Positions 8,532 through 17,028 of a DNA stretch of 64,000 nucleotides are shown here, piece by piece. The position numbers and the translations under genes are program-made. Origin of the DNA: Bordetella sp. H567 (lineage in GTDB: Bacteria > Pseudomonadota > Gammaproteobacteria > Burkholderiales > Burkholderiaceae_B). A model generated the notes under the pieces. The model worked only from the letters and a program-made list of their open reading frames with translations, was not told the DNA's origin and ran no database searches. The stretch lies in assembly GCF_001704295.1 (NCBI RefSeq), contig NZ_CP012334.1, forward strand, positions 4,786,084 to 4,850,083. Reading direction: 5' to 3'. Each line of letters starts with the position of its first letter. Within the stretch, counting starts at the first letter, position 1.

Positions 8532-9008
8532 TCACCACGCGATCGGTTCCAGCAGGCCCCACGGCAGCGGCACGTGCAGGATGCTGTAGAACATGAAGTG
8601 GATGATCAGCGCGGTCGCCAGCGCGACGATCAGCGCGGTGCGCCAACGCACACCGAACAGGCGGAACAGCACGATAAGCAACAGGAAAGCGCAGGGCAGG
8701 AAACCCAGCCAATCGCCAACTTCGAAATAGAAGACCAGCGAGGCCGGGACCATCAGGAAACGCAGCACCGATATCGGCTCGCGCAGCCACGCCGGCCATG
8801 CGGCCTTGGGCGCGCCCGCCGCGCGCGCACGCAGACCTTGCATCACGAGCAGGACGGCACAGATGAACAGGCCCACGGAGATGAGCGTGGGAAACAGGCT
8901 GGCACCGAACTGCTGGCCGGGGATGACGGGGAAGGTGCGCGCGGCTGCGAACACGATCGCCGCGAAGACTCCCAGCACCACGCCGATGTGGATATCGTTG
9001 AATTTCAT
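8532..9008 (-). CDS. tctB: tripartite tricarboxylate transporter, small permease TctB
   Basis: A 158-residue protein with four hydrophobic segments, the size and topology of TctB. The start MKFNDIHIGVVLGVFAAIVF is typical. The ATG at 9008 was chosen because the longer frame to 9059 adds only a Pro/Arg leader translated from the intergenic region. TctB sequences are poorly conserved, so the call rests on topology and on its position between tctC and tctA. Confidence 0.9.
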   Translation of the reverse strand: MKFNDIHIGVVLGVFAAIVFAAARTFPVIPGQQFGASLFPTLISVGLFICAVLLVMQGLRARAAGAPKAAWPAWLREPISVLRFLMVPASLVFYFEVGDWLGFLPCAFLLLIVLFRLFGVRWRTALIVALATALIIHFMFYSILHVPLPWGLLEPIAW

Positions 9009-9091
9009 GGCGGCTCGCGGACGGAAGCATGGGCCGGGCCGGCTGGCCGGCCCGGGCACGGAGACGGAGACGGAGACGGATGCGCAGCAGA

Positions 9092-10072
9092 TCAGTTGGG
9101 CGCGGGACGCGACATGCCGATGGCCGAGATGACCTCGCCGAAATCGTCCATGGATTTCTTCATGAAAGCGCCATATTCCGCGCCGCTTGCATAGCCGACG
9201 CCAAAGCCGCGCTGCTTCATGAAGTCGCGGAATTCCTGTCCGTGATTGACGCGGTCCAGGGCTTGTTCCATCCGCTTGACCACCTCGTCAGGCAAGCCCT
9301 TGGGGCCGGCGATGCCGCGCCAGACGCCGATCTTCCAGTCCAGATTGACCGCCTCCTTCAGCGTGGGAACGTCGGGGTACAAGGGTTCGCGGTGGTCCGC
9401 CATCACGGCCAGCGGCCGCGCCTTGCCGGCATCGATCATCGAGCGAGCCTCGGGCAGCGAGGTGGGCACGATGTCGATCCCACCGGCCGCCAGCTCCAGC
9501 ATGGCGGGCGCAGCCCCGTTGGACGGCACGAAGGGCACGGCATTGGGGTCCAGCCCCGCGGTCTTGAGCAGACCCGCCATGGCGATGTGCCAGATGCCGC
9601 CCTGCCCCGTACCGGAAGCCTTGAGTTTGCCGGGATGCGCCTTGATCGCATCCATCAACTCGCCCATGGTCTTGTAGGGCGAGGTCGCGCTGACGGACAC
9701 CGCTGCGGGGTCGACGTTCATCAGCGCGAGGGGCGTGTAGTCCGCCGGCGTGAGGTTGGTCAGGCCCTGGTGCTTCATCATCGCGATCTCGACCGTCAGC
9801 ATGCCCAGCGTGTAGCCATCAGGCTTGGCCTTGGCGATCGCCGAGTGCCCGACCACGCCGTTGCCGCCCGTGCGGTTGACCACGTTGACCGGCTGGCCCA
9901 GTTCCTTCTCCAGCAGCGAGGCGATGATGCGGGCCGTGGCATCGGTGCCGCCGCCCGCCCCCCACGCGACGATGAGGGTAATGGGGCGTTCCGGCCAGGC
10001 GGCATGGGCGGTGCCCAGGACCATGCTGGTGCACAGCGCCAGCGCCGCGCCAAGCAAACGGTGTCTCTTCAT
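9092..10072 (-). CDS. tctC: TctC-type periplasmic receptor of the complete TTT system
   Basis: A 326-residue Bug-family receptor. A Sec signal peptide (RLLGAALALCTSMVLG) ends at AHA, followed by the mature start AWPERPITLIVAWGAGGGTDATARI. It captures a carboxylic acid in the periplasm and hands it to TctAB. It is the first gene of the operon, with GGGAGGAGAC upstream of the ATG at 10072, and is the only one of the window's seven receptors with its own permeases. Between it and tctB lies a short GAGACG hexamer run (9061-9079). Confidence 0.92.
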   Translation of the reverse strand: MKRHRLLGAALALCTSMVLGTAHAAWPERPITLIVAWGAGGGTDATARIIASLLEKELGQPVNVVNRTGGNGVVGHSAIAKAKPDGYTLGMLTVEIAMMKHQGLTNLTPADYTPLALMNVDPAAVSVSATSPYKTMGELMDAIKAHPGKLKASGTGQGGIWHIAMAGLLKTAGLDPNAVPFVPSNGAAPAMLELAAGGIDIVPTSLPEARSMIDAGKARPLAVMADHREPLYPDVPTLKEAVNLDWKIGVWRGIAGPKGLPDEVVKRMEQALDRVNHGQEFRDFMKQRGFGVGYASGAEYGAFMKKSMDDFGEVISAIGMSRPAPN

Positions 10073-10343
10073 TGTCTCCTCCCTTTCTTTTCTGTTTTTA
10101 CTGGGGGATATCCTAAGCCAGTTGCGCAACACGGATCAATTGGAAGTTGCCGTGGCGTCTCAGGGATTTCCCGCCATCCGCGGCATCATGAAGGATGGAC
10201 GCAATCGGCGTGGCGGCCATCGCGCGCAAAGGCCGCGGAGTCGGGCCGCGACCGCGCCAAGGGCGGGAGCAGGTAAGATCGGGAAACGGCGAAGCGGCAT
10301 GCTCGCGCGCCTTCCTTTTCTTTTTCTATCTCCTGGGTGGCTT

Positions 10344-11015
10344 TTGAAATTCGAAGCGGTGTTATTCGACTGCGATGGCGTGCTGGTGGACAGCGAGCGC
10401 ATTTCCGCGGGCGTCTTGCGCGACATGCTGCAGGAACTGGGGCTGCCCATGTCCCACGACGACGTGCTGCGCCGGTTCGTCGGAAAGACGATGAAGGACG
10501 AGTTGCCGTGGATCAGCCAGGCGTCGGGACGCGCCATCGGCATGGAGTGGCTGGCGGAATTCTGGCGCCGCCGCAACGATGCGCTGCGCAGCCAGGTACA
10601 GGCCATTCCAAACGTTATCGATACGGTGAAGCTCCTTCACCAGCGTTTGAATGGCCGCATCGCCTGCGCATCCGGCGCCGATCGCGAGAAGCTGGAATTA
10701 CAGCTGAACAAGACGGGCCTGATGCCCTACTTCCGGGGTCGGGCCTTCAGCGGCTACGAGATGGCGCATTCGAAGCCGAGTCCCGACGTATACCTGGCGG
10801 CGGCCGCGGCGCTGGAGACGGATCCCGCCGCATGTATCGTTATCGAGGACAGCGTAACGGGCGTGACCGCGGGCGTGGCCGCCGGCGCAACCGTCCTGGG
10901 CTACAGCCCCGGCGGCCCGTCGCACAGTCCGCCCGACGCCTTGCTCGCCAGCGGCGCCATTGCGGTATTCGCGGATATGGCGCGGCTTCCCGCCTTGCTC
11001 GGCTTGGATTACTGA
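10344..11015 (+). CDS. HAD-superfamily (subfamily IA) phosphatase, YieH-like
   Basis: A 223-residue HAD hydrolase, probably a sugar-phosphate phosphatase. The nucleophile motif FDCDGVLVDSE is at residue 8, the second motif CASGADREK near 105, and the third/fourth motifs HSKPSPDVY and VIEDSVTGVTAG follow at the expected spacing. The segment FSGYEMAHSKPSPD recalls E. coli YieH. I use the TTG at 10344, which places the nucleophile normally. An in-frame ATG at 10299 would add 15 hydrophobic residues and has a poor ribosome site. It is divergent from tctC and convergent with the TrmB gene. Confidence 0.8.
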   Translation: MKFEAVLFDCDGVLVDSERISAGVLRDMLQELGLPMSHDDVLRRFVGKTMKDELPWISQASGRAIGMEWLAEFWRRRNDALRSQVQAIPNVIDTVKLLHQRLNGRIACASGADREKLELQLNKTGLMPYFRGRAFSGYEMAHSKPSPDVYLAAAAALETDPAACIVIEDSVTGVTAGVAAGATVLGYSPGGPSHSPPDALLASGAIAVFADMARLPALLGLDY

Positions 11016-11059
11016 TTCCGGCTGGGTGGCTGCCGACGTCGCGCTTCCAAGGTTTGCGC

Positions 11060-11992
11060 CTATCCCAGCTTTCGCGAACGAGTCGTTTTTTTTCCGGCCT
11101 TATCGATATCCACCCCCGGCATGTTTGCCCGCAGCAGCGCCATCTGCTGCGGTGAAAACAGCTGGGTGCGCAGATTGACCAAGGCCTTGCCGAATTTCCC
11201 TTCGATCTGCGAGCCGAACGCGGACATCATCTCGGCCATGTAGATGTCATGCCGGATCAGGGTTTCGGCCATGCGCACGATGGCGGAATGGGTGGTGTAG
11301 GCGCCCGTCAGGGTCTCGCCCAGGTTGGCGGTCAGGGCGACACGGTAGTCGATGGCCAAGGTGAACAGATTGTCGGAACCGCCCACCCGGAAGCCATTGC
11401 CTTCGTGCAGATAGATCTGCGTATTCGCGCCGAAGCGTAGAAACTCCACGTCGTCCCCGAACACCACGAATATCAGCTTCACGCCGCGCCTGGCGGCCTT
11501 CTTCATCCTGGGCGCGTACTGCCGCAGGATGTCCGTCGAAGCCTTGATCCAGATTTGCTCCGAGGCCCCGTCGATCAGCTCATGGATTTTTTCCTGGATA
11601 CGTTCCTGGCCCTCGATACTCCAGACGACATTCGGGTCTTCCGCCGAGACCAGGTTGTCCAGGCTTTGCTTCAGGCGGCCACAGGTGTCGTTGATGTCTC
11701 CCGAAATTTCTCCCAGCAGCACGGTAGGATCCACGGGCACATAGCGGGCGGGATTCTGGCTGACCGGCTGCACGGCGCGCTTCTTTGCCAAGCCCTCCAG
11801 CGCGCCGTAGGTGTTGGCCCGCGGCAAACCGCAGCGCTTGCTGATTTCATATGCGGTGGCCGGACTGGCTTGCAGAAGGCTGATATACGCGCTGGCTTCG
11901 TATTCGGAAAAGCCGAGACGCTGCAGCTCCTGGACCGGCCCAGCGCCGTTCCTGGGTTTCGCGACAGACTTCGCCGCTACGCTCTTTGCCAT
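11060..11992 (-). CDS. TrmB-family transcriptional regulator
   Basis: A 310-residue regulator. Residues about 20-85 form a winged helix of the TrmB type (LGFSEYEASAYISLLQASPATAYEISKRCGLPRANTYGALEGL). About 110-260 are the effector-binding part with a phospholipase-D-like fold (GASEQIWIKASTDILRQY). TrmB proteins are mostly archaeal sugar-responsive regulators and less common in proteobacteria. It is transcribed away from the carboxyltransferase gene, and the 167-base gap holds a near-perfect palindrome over a promoter (12107-12124), so it probably controls that operon and itself. The N-terminal MAKSVAAKSVAKPRN leader is basic and low in complexity. Confidence 0.85.
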   Translation of the reverse strand: MAKSVAAKSVAKPRNGAGPVQELQRLGFSEYEASAYISLLQASPATAYEISKRCGLPRANTYGALEGLAKKRAVQPVSQNPARYVPVDPTVLLGEISGDINDTCGRLKQSLDNLVSAEDPNVVWSIEGQERIQEKIHELIDGASEQIWIKASTDILRQYAPRMKKAARRGVKLIFVVFGDDVEFLRFGANTQIYLHEGNGFRVGGSDNLFTLAIDYRVALTANLGETLTGAYTTHSAIVRMAETLIRHDIYMAEMMSAFGSQIEGKFGKALVNLRTQLFSPQQMALLRANMPGVDIDKAGKKTTRSRKLG

Positions 11993-12095
11993 GTGACCCG
12001 CCCTTTTTTCGTTGATTGCCCCCGGGTAAACCCGGGCCGAAAAGTGTAATGCCGAAGCATGGGCACTGCCAGGTCAGGGGGACGTTGTCTCTCCC

Positions 12096-12125
12096 TTGAC
12101 TGTTAGTAGTAGCTGTAGCTACTAT
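12096..12125 (+). promoter_or_regulatory. candidate promoter with overlapping palindromic operator for the carboxyltransferase operon
   Basis: TTGACT (12096-12101) and TACTAT (12120-12125) are spaced by 18 bases. Between and over them lies TAGTAGCT-GT-AGCTACTA (12107-12124), an exact 8+2+8 inverted repeat. The position, covering spacer and -10, is that of a repressor site. The divergent TrmB protein is the obvious candidate ligand (inference). Confidence 0.6.
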
Positions 12126-12159
12126 CATCGGCAAGCAGGCGAGGAGACAACACAACACC

Positions 12160-13695
12160 ATGAGCCACGAAACCGACATCCAGGAACTGCGGCAGCGACG
12201 CGACAAGGCCTATGCCATGGGCGGCGCGGACCGCCTTGCCAAACGGCGCGCGCAGGGCGTGCTCAACGCCCGGGAACGCCTGGACGTCCTGCTTGATCCG
12301 GACAGCTTTTTCGAGTCGGGCCTGCTGGCCACCTCGTTTCGCCCCGACGCACGCGAGAAGACGCCAGCCGACGGCAAGATCGCCGGCTTCGGCGCCATCG
12401 GTGGTCGCCCCGTGGCCGTGGTGTCCAACGACTTCACCGTCATGGGCGCGTCCAGTAGCGTGGTCAACGGCAAGAAGATCAAGCACGTGCGGCAGGTAGC
12501 CGCCGACTCGGGCATGCCGCTGGTCATGCTGGGCGAATCCGCCGGCGCGCGCATGCCCGACCGTATGGGTGCGGCAGGCCGCGCCATCCTGGGCCAGGAC
12601 CCCCGCGAATACCTGCGCGACCGCCGCACGCCCTGGGTGTCCGCCTTGCTGGGCAGTTGTTATGGATCGTCCACCTGGTATGCCTGCCTGTCCGACTTCG
12701 TGGTCATGCGCAAGGGCGCGACCATGGCGGTGGCCAGCAGCCGCGTCACCGAACTGGCCATCAAGCAGACGGTGGATGCGGAGGAGCTGGGCGGCTGGAA
12801 GCTGCACACCGGTACGACAGGCATCGTGGACGTGGCGGTGGACAGCGACGAAGAAGCCTTGGAGGTCGTGAAGCGCTTCCTAAGCTACCTGCCCAGCCAT
12901 AGCGGGGAGACTCCGCCCGTGGCGCCTGTGCCCGCGGGCTCGGACGAGGCCATGGCGGATATCCTCGATATCGTGCCGCACTCGCGTACCAAGACGTACG
13001 ACAGCCGCGACGTCATACGCCGCCTGCTGGACCGCGACAGCATGTTCGAACTGAAGCCGCGCTTCGGCAAGTCGATGGTTACGTGCCTGGGCCGCGTTGC
13101 CGGCCAGACCGTGGGCGTACTGGCGAACAATCCCAAGTTCAAGGGCGGCGCCATCGACGTCGACGCCTGCGCCAAGGCCACCAGTTTCCTGGTGCTGTGC
13201 GATTCGTTCAACATCCCCATCATCTTCCTGGTGGACCAGCCTGGCTTCCTGATCGGCATCGACGGCGAGAAGCGCGGCGCGCCGGGCCGCATCATGAATT
13301 GGATGAATGCGCTGTCCTTGACCACGGTGCCGCGTTTCGTGGTGACCATGCGCAAGAACTACGGCCAGGCCTACCTGAACATGGGCGGTGGCCGCAATAG
13401 CGACGAGGCGGTGGCCTGGCCATGCGCCGATTTCGGGTTCATGGATCCCGGCACGGCGGTCAATGTTCTATACGGGCTGCGCCACGAAGACGCGCCGGAG
13501 GAATTCAAGCGCCGCGTCGACGAGATCAACCAGGACAACGCGCCCTGGGCCCTGGCCGGCTTGTACGAAGCCAAGGACGTGATCGATCCGCGCGACACGC
13601 GCACCTATCTGATGCGGCTGCTGGACATCTACACGCGCAGGCCCTCCAAGGGCATAGGCGCGCATCGCCTGGCCTGCTGGCCGACCAGCTATTGA
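12160..13695 (+). CDS. acyl-CoA carboxyltransferase subunit (PccB/MmdA-like), orphan
   Basis: A 511-residue biotin-dependent carboxyltransferase of the propionyl/methylmalonyl-CoA class. Two crotonase-fold halves are seen: NARERLDVLLDPDSFFE opens the first, with GESAGARMPDR in the acyl-CoA region. The second has FGKSMVTCLGRVAGQTVGVLANNPKFKGGAIDVDACAKATSF-type sequence and VDQPGFLIG. No biotin carboxylase or biotin carrier gene is nearby, so it may borrow partners or act as a decarboxylase subunit. It is the first gene of a four-gene operon with a split acyl-CoA synthetase and a receptor. Substrate unknown. Confidence 0.85.
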   Translation: MSHETDIQELRQRRDKAYAMGGADRLAKRRAQGVLNARERLDVLLDPDSFFESGLLATSFRPDAREKTPADGKIAGFGAIGGRPVAVVSNDFTVMGASSSVVNGKKIKHVRQVAADSGMPLVMLGESAGARMPDRMGAAGRAILGQDPREYLRDRRTPWVSALLGSCYGSSTWYACLSDFVVMRKGATMAVASSRVTELAIKQTVDAEELGGWKLHTGTTGIVDVAVDSDEEALEVVKRFLSYLPSHSGETPPVAPVPAGSDEAMADILDIVPHSRTKTYDSRDVIRRLLDRDSMFELKPRFGKSMVTCLGRVAGQTVGVLANNPKFKGGAIDVDACAKATSFLVLCDSFNIPIIFLVDQPGFLIGIDGEKRGAPGRIMNWMNALSLTTVPRFVVTMRKNYGQAYLNMGGGRNSDEAVAWPCADFGFMDPGTAVNVLYGLRHEDAPEEFKRRVDEINQDNAPWALAGLYEAKDVIDPRDTRTYLMRLLDIYTRRPSKGIGAHRLACWPTSY

Positions 13696-13729
13696 CCGCG
13701 TTGACCGCCCATCGGCCCGGAGCCACGCC

Positions 13730-14458
13730 ATGCCATCGCCATCCGAGGCCGCGAGCCTCATCGAACAGGCCCGCCGCGACGGGCTGCCGTCCCTGGATGA
13801 ACCGGGGGCGAAGCGGGTACTGTCCGCGTACGGGTTGCGCGTACCGCGATCGGCCGTCCTGAAACACCGCGACGACGCCGGGCCCGCACTCGAACGGCTT
13901 CACCCGCCCTTGGCGCTGAAGCTGGTATCGCCCGACGTTCTGCACAAATCCGATATGGGTGGCGTCAAGCTGGGCCTGCGGGAACGCGGCGACATCCTGG
14001 CCGGCATGGACGACATCGCGATGCGATGCGCGAATGCCGGATACCGCCTGGAAGGATTCCTGCTGGAAGAAATGGCGCCCGCGGGGCACGAGCTGGTGAT
14101 AGGCGGATTTCGCGATCCTTCGTTCGGACAGGTCATCATGCTGGGACTGGGCGGCGTATTCGTGGAAATCCTGCGCGACATCGTATTCCGCATCTGCCCG
14201 ATCACCGCATGGGACGCCCAGGACATGCTCGATGAACTCCAGGGCGCCGCGCTGCTGCGTGGGGCACGCGGCGGCGCCCGCGTGCCGGATGCGGTGATTA
14301 CCGATGTACTGCTGGCCATCGGCGGGGAAGCCGGCCTGTTGACGCGATGCGCCGATAGCATTGCCGAACTCGACATCAACCCCTTGATCGTATCGGCGCA
14401 AGGCGCGGTCGCCGTCGATGCGCGCCTGATCCTCCGCACGGAGGGGGAAGCATCGTGA
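13730..14458 (+). CDS. NDP-forming acyl-CoA synthetase, ATP-grasp (beta) subunit
   Basis: A 242-residue ATP-grasp protein matching the beta part of ADP-forming acetyl-CoA synthetases. GLPSLDEPGAKRVLSAYGLRVPRSAVL begins the lid region, HPPLALKLVSPDVLHKSDMGGVKLGL is the nucleotide-binding strand, and AELDINPLIV near the C-terminus is the typical metal/ATP segment. With the alpha subunit encoded next it would interconvert acyl-CoA plus ADP and phosphate with acid plus ATP. The ATG at 13730 follows the carboxyltransferase stop by 34 bases, and the gene overlaps the alpha gene by four. Confidence 0.85.
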   Translation: MPSPSEAASLIEQARRDGLPSLDEPGAKRVLSAYGLRVPRSAVLKHRDDAGPALERLHPPLALKLVSPDVLHKSDMGGVKLGLRERGDILAGMDDIAMRCANAGYRLEGFLLEEMAPAGHELVIGGFRDPSFGQVIMLGLGGVFVEILRDIVFRICPITAWDAQDMLDELQGAALLRGARGGARVPDAVITDVLLAIGGEAGLLTRCADSIAELDINPLIVSAQGAVAVDARLILRTEGEAS

Positions 14459-15996
14459 TCTCCGGACCTCATCCCTCCTTCCCGTCCCACGATCATGCCG
14501 GCCTGCCCGCGGATCGCCTGCAATATGGCGACCCGTCCGACGGGTTCGATGCGCTGTTCCGCCCCGCCACCATCGCGGTGGCCGGCGTGTCGGCCAGGAA
14601 CGCCGGACAAGGCAACAAGTTCATCCAGCGCCTGCGCGCGGCCGGCTACGCGGGAAAGATCTATCCGATCCATCCCACGGAACGCGAGCTCGAGGGCCTG
14701 CCCGCCTATCCCTCGCTGGCCGACACGCCGGAACCGATCGACTATGCCTTCATTGCCATTCCGGCGGATGCCGTGCCGCCTTTGCTGGCATCCGCGGCGC
14801 ACCGGGTGCGCTATGCCCAGGTCATGTCCAGCGGCTTCGGCGAGGGCGGCCGCGGTGGCGGTTTGCGCGACGCATTGCTGGCGGCGGTACGCCAGGGCGG
14901 CATGCGCCTGCTCGGCCCCAATTGCATGGGCATCTACTCGCCGGCCGGGCGCGTCACCTTCACCGATGGGCAGATGGGCGGCGTCGGCACGGTCGGCGTG
15001 CTATCGCAAAGCGGCGGCCTGTCGATCGACATCGTGCGCAACGGCGAGTACCGCGGCTTGCGCTTCAGCGGCGTCGTATCGCTGGGCAACTGCCTGGATG
15101 TGGACCCCGGCGACCTGCTCCAGCACTACCTGGATGATGCCGGCACGCGCGTGATCGGCGCCTATATCGAAGAGATCCGCGACGGCCGCCGTTTTTTCGA
15201 CCTGCTGCGGCGCGCCCAGGCGCGCAAGCCCGTCGTGCTGCTGAAGGGCGGGCGCACGGAACAAGGGCAGCGGGCGGCCGCCTCGCATACAGGATCGCTG
15301 GCCAGCAACGATCAAGTGTGGCGCGCATTGGCCGCGCAAACGGGCTCGATCCTGGCCGACACGATGGAAGACTTCATCGATGCGCTGGTGGCGCTGGAAC
15401 ATGAAGGCGAGCGCCCCGCCCCCTTCGATGGGCGTGTGCTGCTATTCGGCAATGGCGGTGGCGCCAGTGTGCTGGCCGCCGACGCGTTGGGGCGCGCGGG
15501 CGTGCAGGTGCCGCACCTGGAAGCCGGCACGATCGCCGCGTTACAGCAGATCGGCGTGCCGCCCGGAGCAGGCCTGGAAAACCCGCTGGATGTTCCCGCG
15601 AACATTCTCGAGCGCGACCACGGCGCGCTGGCGCGCCGCATCCTGGACACGGTGATCGAGGCAGAGCGGCCGGGAGCCGTTGTCGTCCACCTGAACCTGC
15701 CCGTCATCCTGGGGTACCGGCAAGGTGAATTGATGAACGAGCTGGTACACGCCGTGATCGATCTCAAAACCGCCCTGCCCGCGGGCGTCAGGCTATTCCT
15801 GGTGCTGCGTTCGCCGGGCCAACCGGACCTGGAGGCGCGGCGCAAGGCCTATGCGCACCTGGCCATGCAGGCCGGCGTACCGGTTTTTCTGGGCTTGCCG
15901 GCGGTCGCGCGGGCGTTGGCGGCCTTGCAGACGTATTGCAGGTTTCGGCAGGCGCATCCGCCTGCGGCCTTCCTGAATAGCGAGCGGCCAGTGTAA
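14455..15996 (+). CDS. NDP-forming acyl-CoA synthetase, CoA-binding (alpha) subunit
   Basis: A 513-residue protein made of a CoA-binding Rossmann domain (FDALFRPATIAVAGVSARNAGQGNKFI, about residues 22-150), then two succinyl-CoA-ligase-type domains. RLLGPNCMGIYSPAG marks the second. AASHTGSLASND near residue 280 carries the His that is phosphorylated during catalysis. It starts with GTG at 14455, overlapping the beta stop (GTGA). In many bacteria alpha and beta are fused in one 700-residue chain; here they are separate, with beta first, as in several archaea. Confidence 0.85.
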   Translation: MISGPHPSFPSHDHAGLPADRLQYGDPSDGFDALFRPATIAVAGVSARNAGQGNKFIQRLRAAGYAGKIYPIHPTERELEGLPAYPSLADTPEPIDYAFIAIPADAVPPLLASAAHRVRYAQVMSSGFGEGGRGGGLRDALLAAVRQGGMRLLGPNCMGIYSPAGRVTFTDGQMGGVGTVGVLSQSGGLSIDIVRNGEYRGLRFSGVVSLGNCLDVDPGDLLQHYLDDAGTRVIGAYIEEIRDGRRFFDLLRRAQARKPVVLLKGGRTEQGQRAAASHTGSLASNDQVWRALAAQTGSILADTMEDFIDALVALEHEGERPAPFDGRVLLFGNGGGASVLAADALGRAGVQVPHLEAGTIAALQQIGVPPGAGLENPLDVPANILERDHGALARRILDTVIEAERPGAVVVHLNLPVILGYRQGELMNELVHAVIDLKTALPAGVRLFLVLRSPGQPDLEARRKAYAHLAMQAGVPVFLGLPAVARALAALQTYCRFRQAHPPAAFLNSERPV

Positions 15997-16041
15997 ACAC
16001 CGCTGTATACGGCGCCCTTGGGCCGACGAGGAGACACTAAG

Positions 16042-17028
16042 ATGAGAAAACACATTCTTGGATTATTGGTTTGCCTGGCCGTGTTCCCGTTGCAGCGTGC
16101 CAACGCGCAAGCCGCAATCAACAAAGAAGTGCAGTTCATCGTGCCGGCCAGCGCCGGCGCGGCGCTGGATTTGGTGGCGCGCAAGTTGCAGGAACTGCTG
16201 CTCGCCAAGAAGCTGGTCAACGACATGATCGTGCTGAACAAGCCCGGCGCGTCCAGCCAGGTGGCGCTGAACGTGCTGGACCAGCATCCCGGCGATCCGC
16301 ATTACCTGATGACCCTGGCCACGTCCATCGTCAACAACAACTACCTGGGCAACATAAAGGCCTCGTACAAGGACTACACACCCATCGCGATGCTTCTGGA
16401 CGGCTATGTGGGGGTCCTGGTCCGCGCGGACTCCCCGTTCAAGACGGCGCAGGAGCTGGTGGCCCACCTGAAGAAAAACCCGGGCGACCTGAACATCGCG
16501 ATCGCCGCGACCCTGGGCAACGACGTGCACGTCGGCGTGGCCAAGCCCCTGATGCGCGCCGGCGTCGATATCTCGCGCCTGACCTTCGTACCGTTCAAGT
16601 CTTCGGGCGAGTCCATTACCAATCTGATCGGCGGCAACGTCGACGTCGTGGGCGCGACCACGCCCACCATCATCCCGGCACTGCAGACCGGCAAGGTGCG
16701 TTTATTGGTCATCGGCTCGCCCGAGCGCCTGCACGGTGTGCTGCGCGATACGCCCACCTGGAAAGAACTGGGCATCGATGTGGTCACGTCATCGCCGCAG
16801 GGGGTATTGGCGCCGAAGGGCCTTACGCCCGCCCAGATCAAGTTCTGGGAATCGGCCCTGAGGCAGGTGTCGGAGACCAAGGACTGGCGCGACTTCCTGG
16901 AAAGGAATCAATGGGCGCCGCACTTCCTGGATGCCCAGGAAACGGCGGCGATGCTGGGCGCCGAAACGCAAAGCGTCCAGGAAGTGCTGGGCAAGCTGAA
17001 GGTGCGTAAGCCACAGGCCGGCAACTAG
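16042..17028 (+). CDS. divergent TctC-type periplasmic receptor
   Basis: A 328-residue Bug receptor with a Sec signal (HILGLLVCLAVFPLQRANAQA). It lacks the usual PxRPIxxIVPxxxGGxxD start: the mature protein begins AINKEVQFIVPASAGAALDLVAR, so the ligand loop is altered. It is the most divergent of the seven receptors here. It ends the TrmB-adjacent operon, 45 bases after the acyl-CoA synthetase, with GAGGAGAC upstream of ATG 16042. A shared substrate with the carboxyltransferase/synthetase pair is likely but not proven. The stop overlaps tail-to-tail with the oxidoreductase gene through a CTAG. Confidence 0.85.
   Translation: MRKHILGLLVCLAVFPLQRANAQAAINKEVQFIVPASAGAALDLVARKLQELLLAKKLVNDMIVLNKPGASSQVALNVLDQHPGDPHYLMTLATSIVNNNYLGNIKASYKDYTPIAMLLDGYVGVLVRADSPFKTAQELVAHLKKNPGDLNIAIAATLGNDVHVGVAKPLMRAGVDISRLTFVPFKSSGESITNLIGGNVDVVGATTPTIIPALQTGKVRLLVIGSPERLHGVLRDTPTWKELGIDVVTSSPQGVLAPKGLTPAQIKFWESALRQVSETKDWRDFLERNQWAPHFLDAQETAAMLGAETQSVQEVLGKLKVRKPQAGN

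Noticed and set aside
9061-9079. GAGACG hexamer repeat between tctB and tctC
   Set aside because: Only about three units in a noncoding gap; too short for any functional claim.
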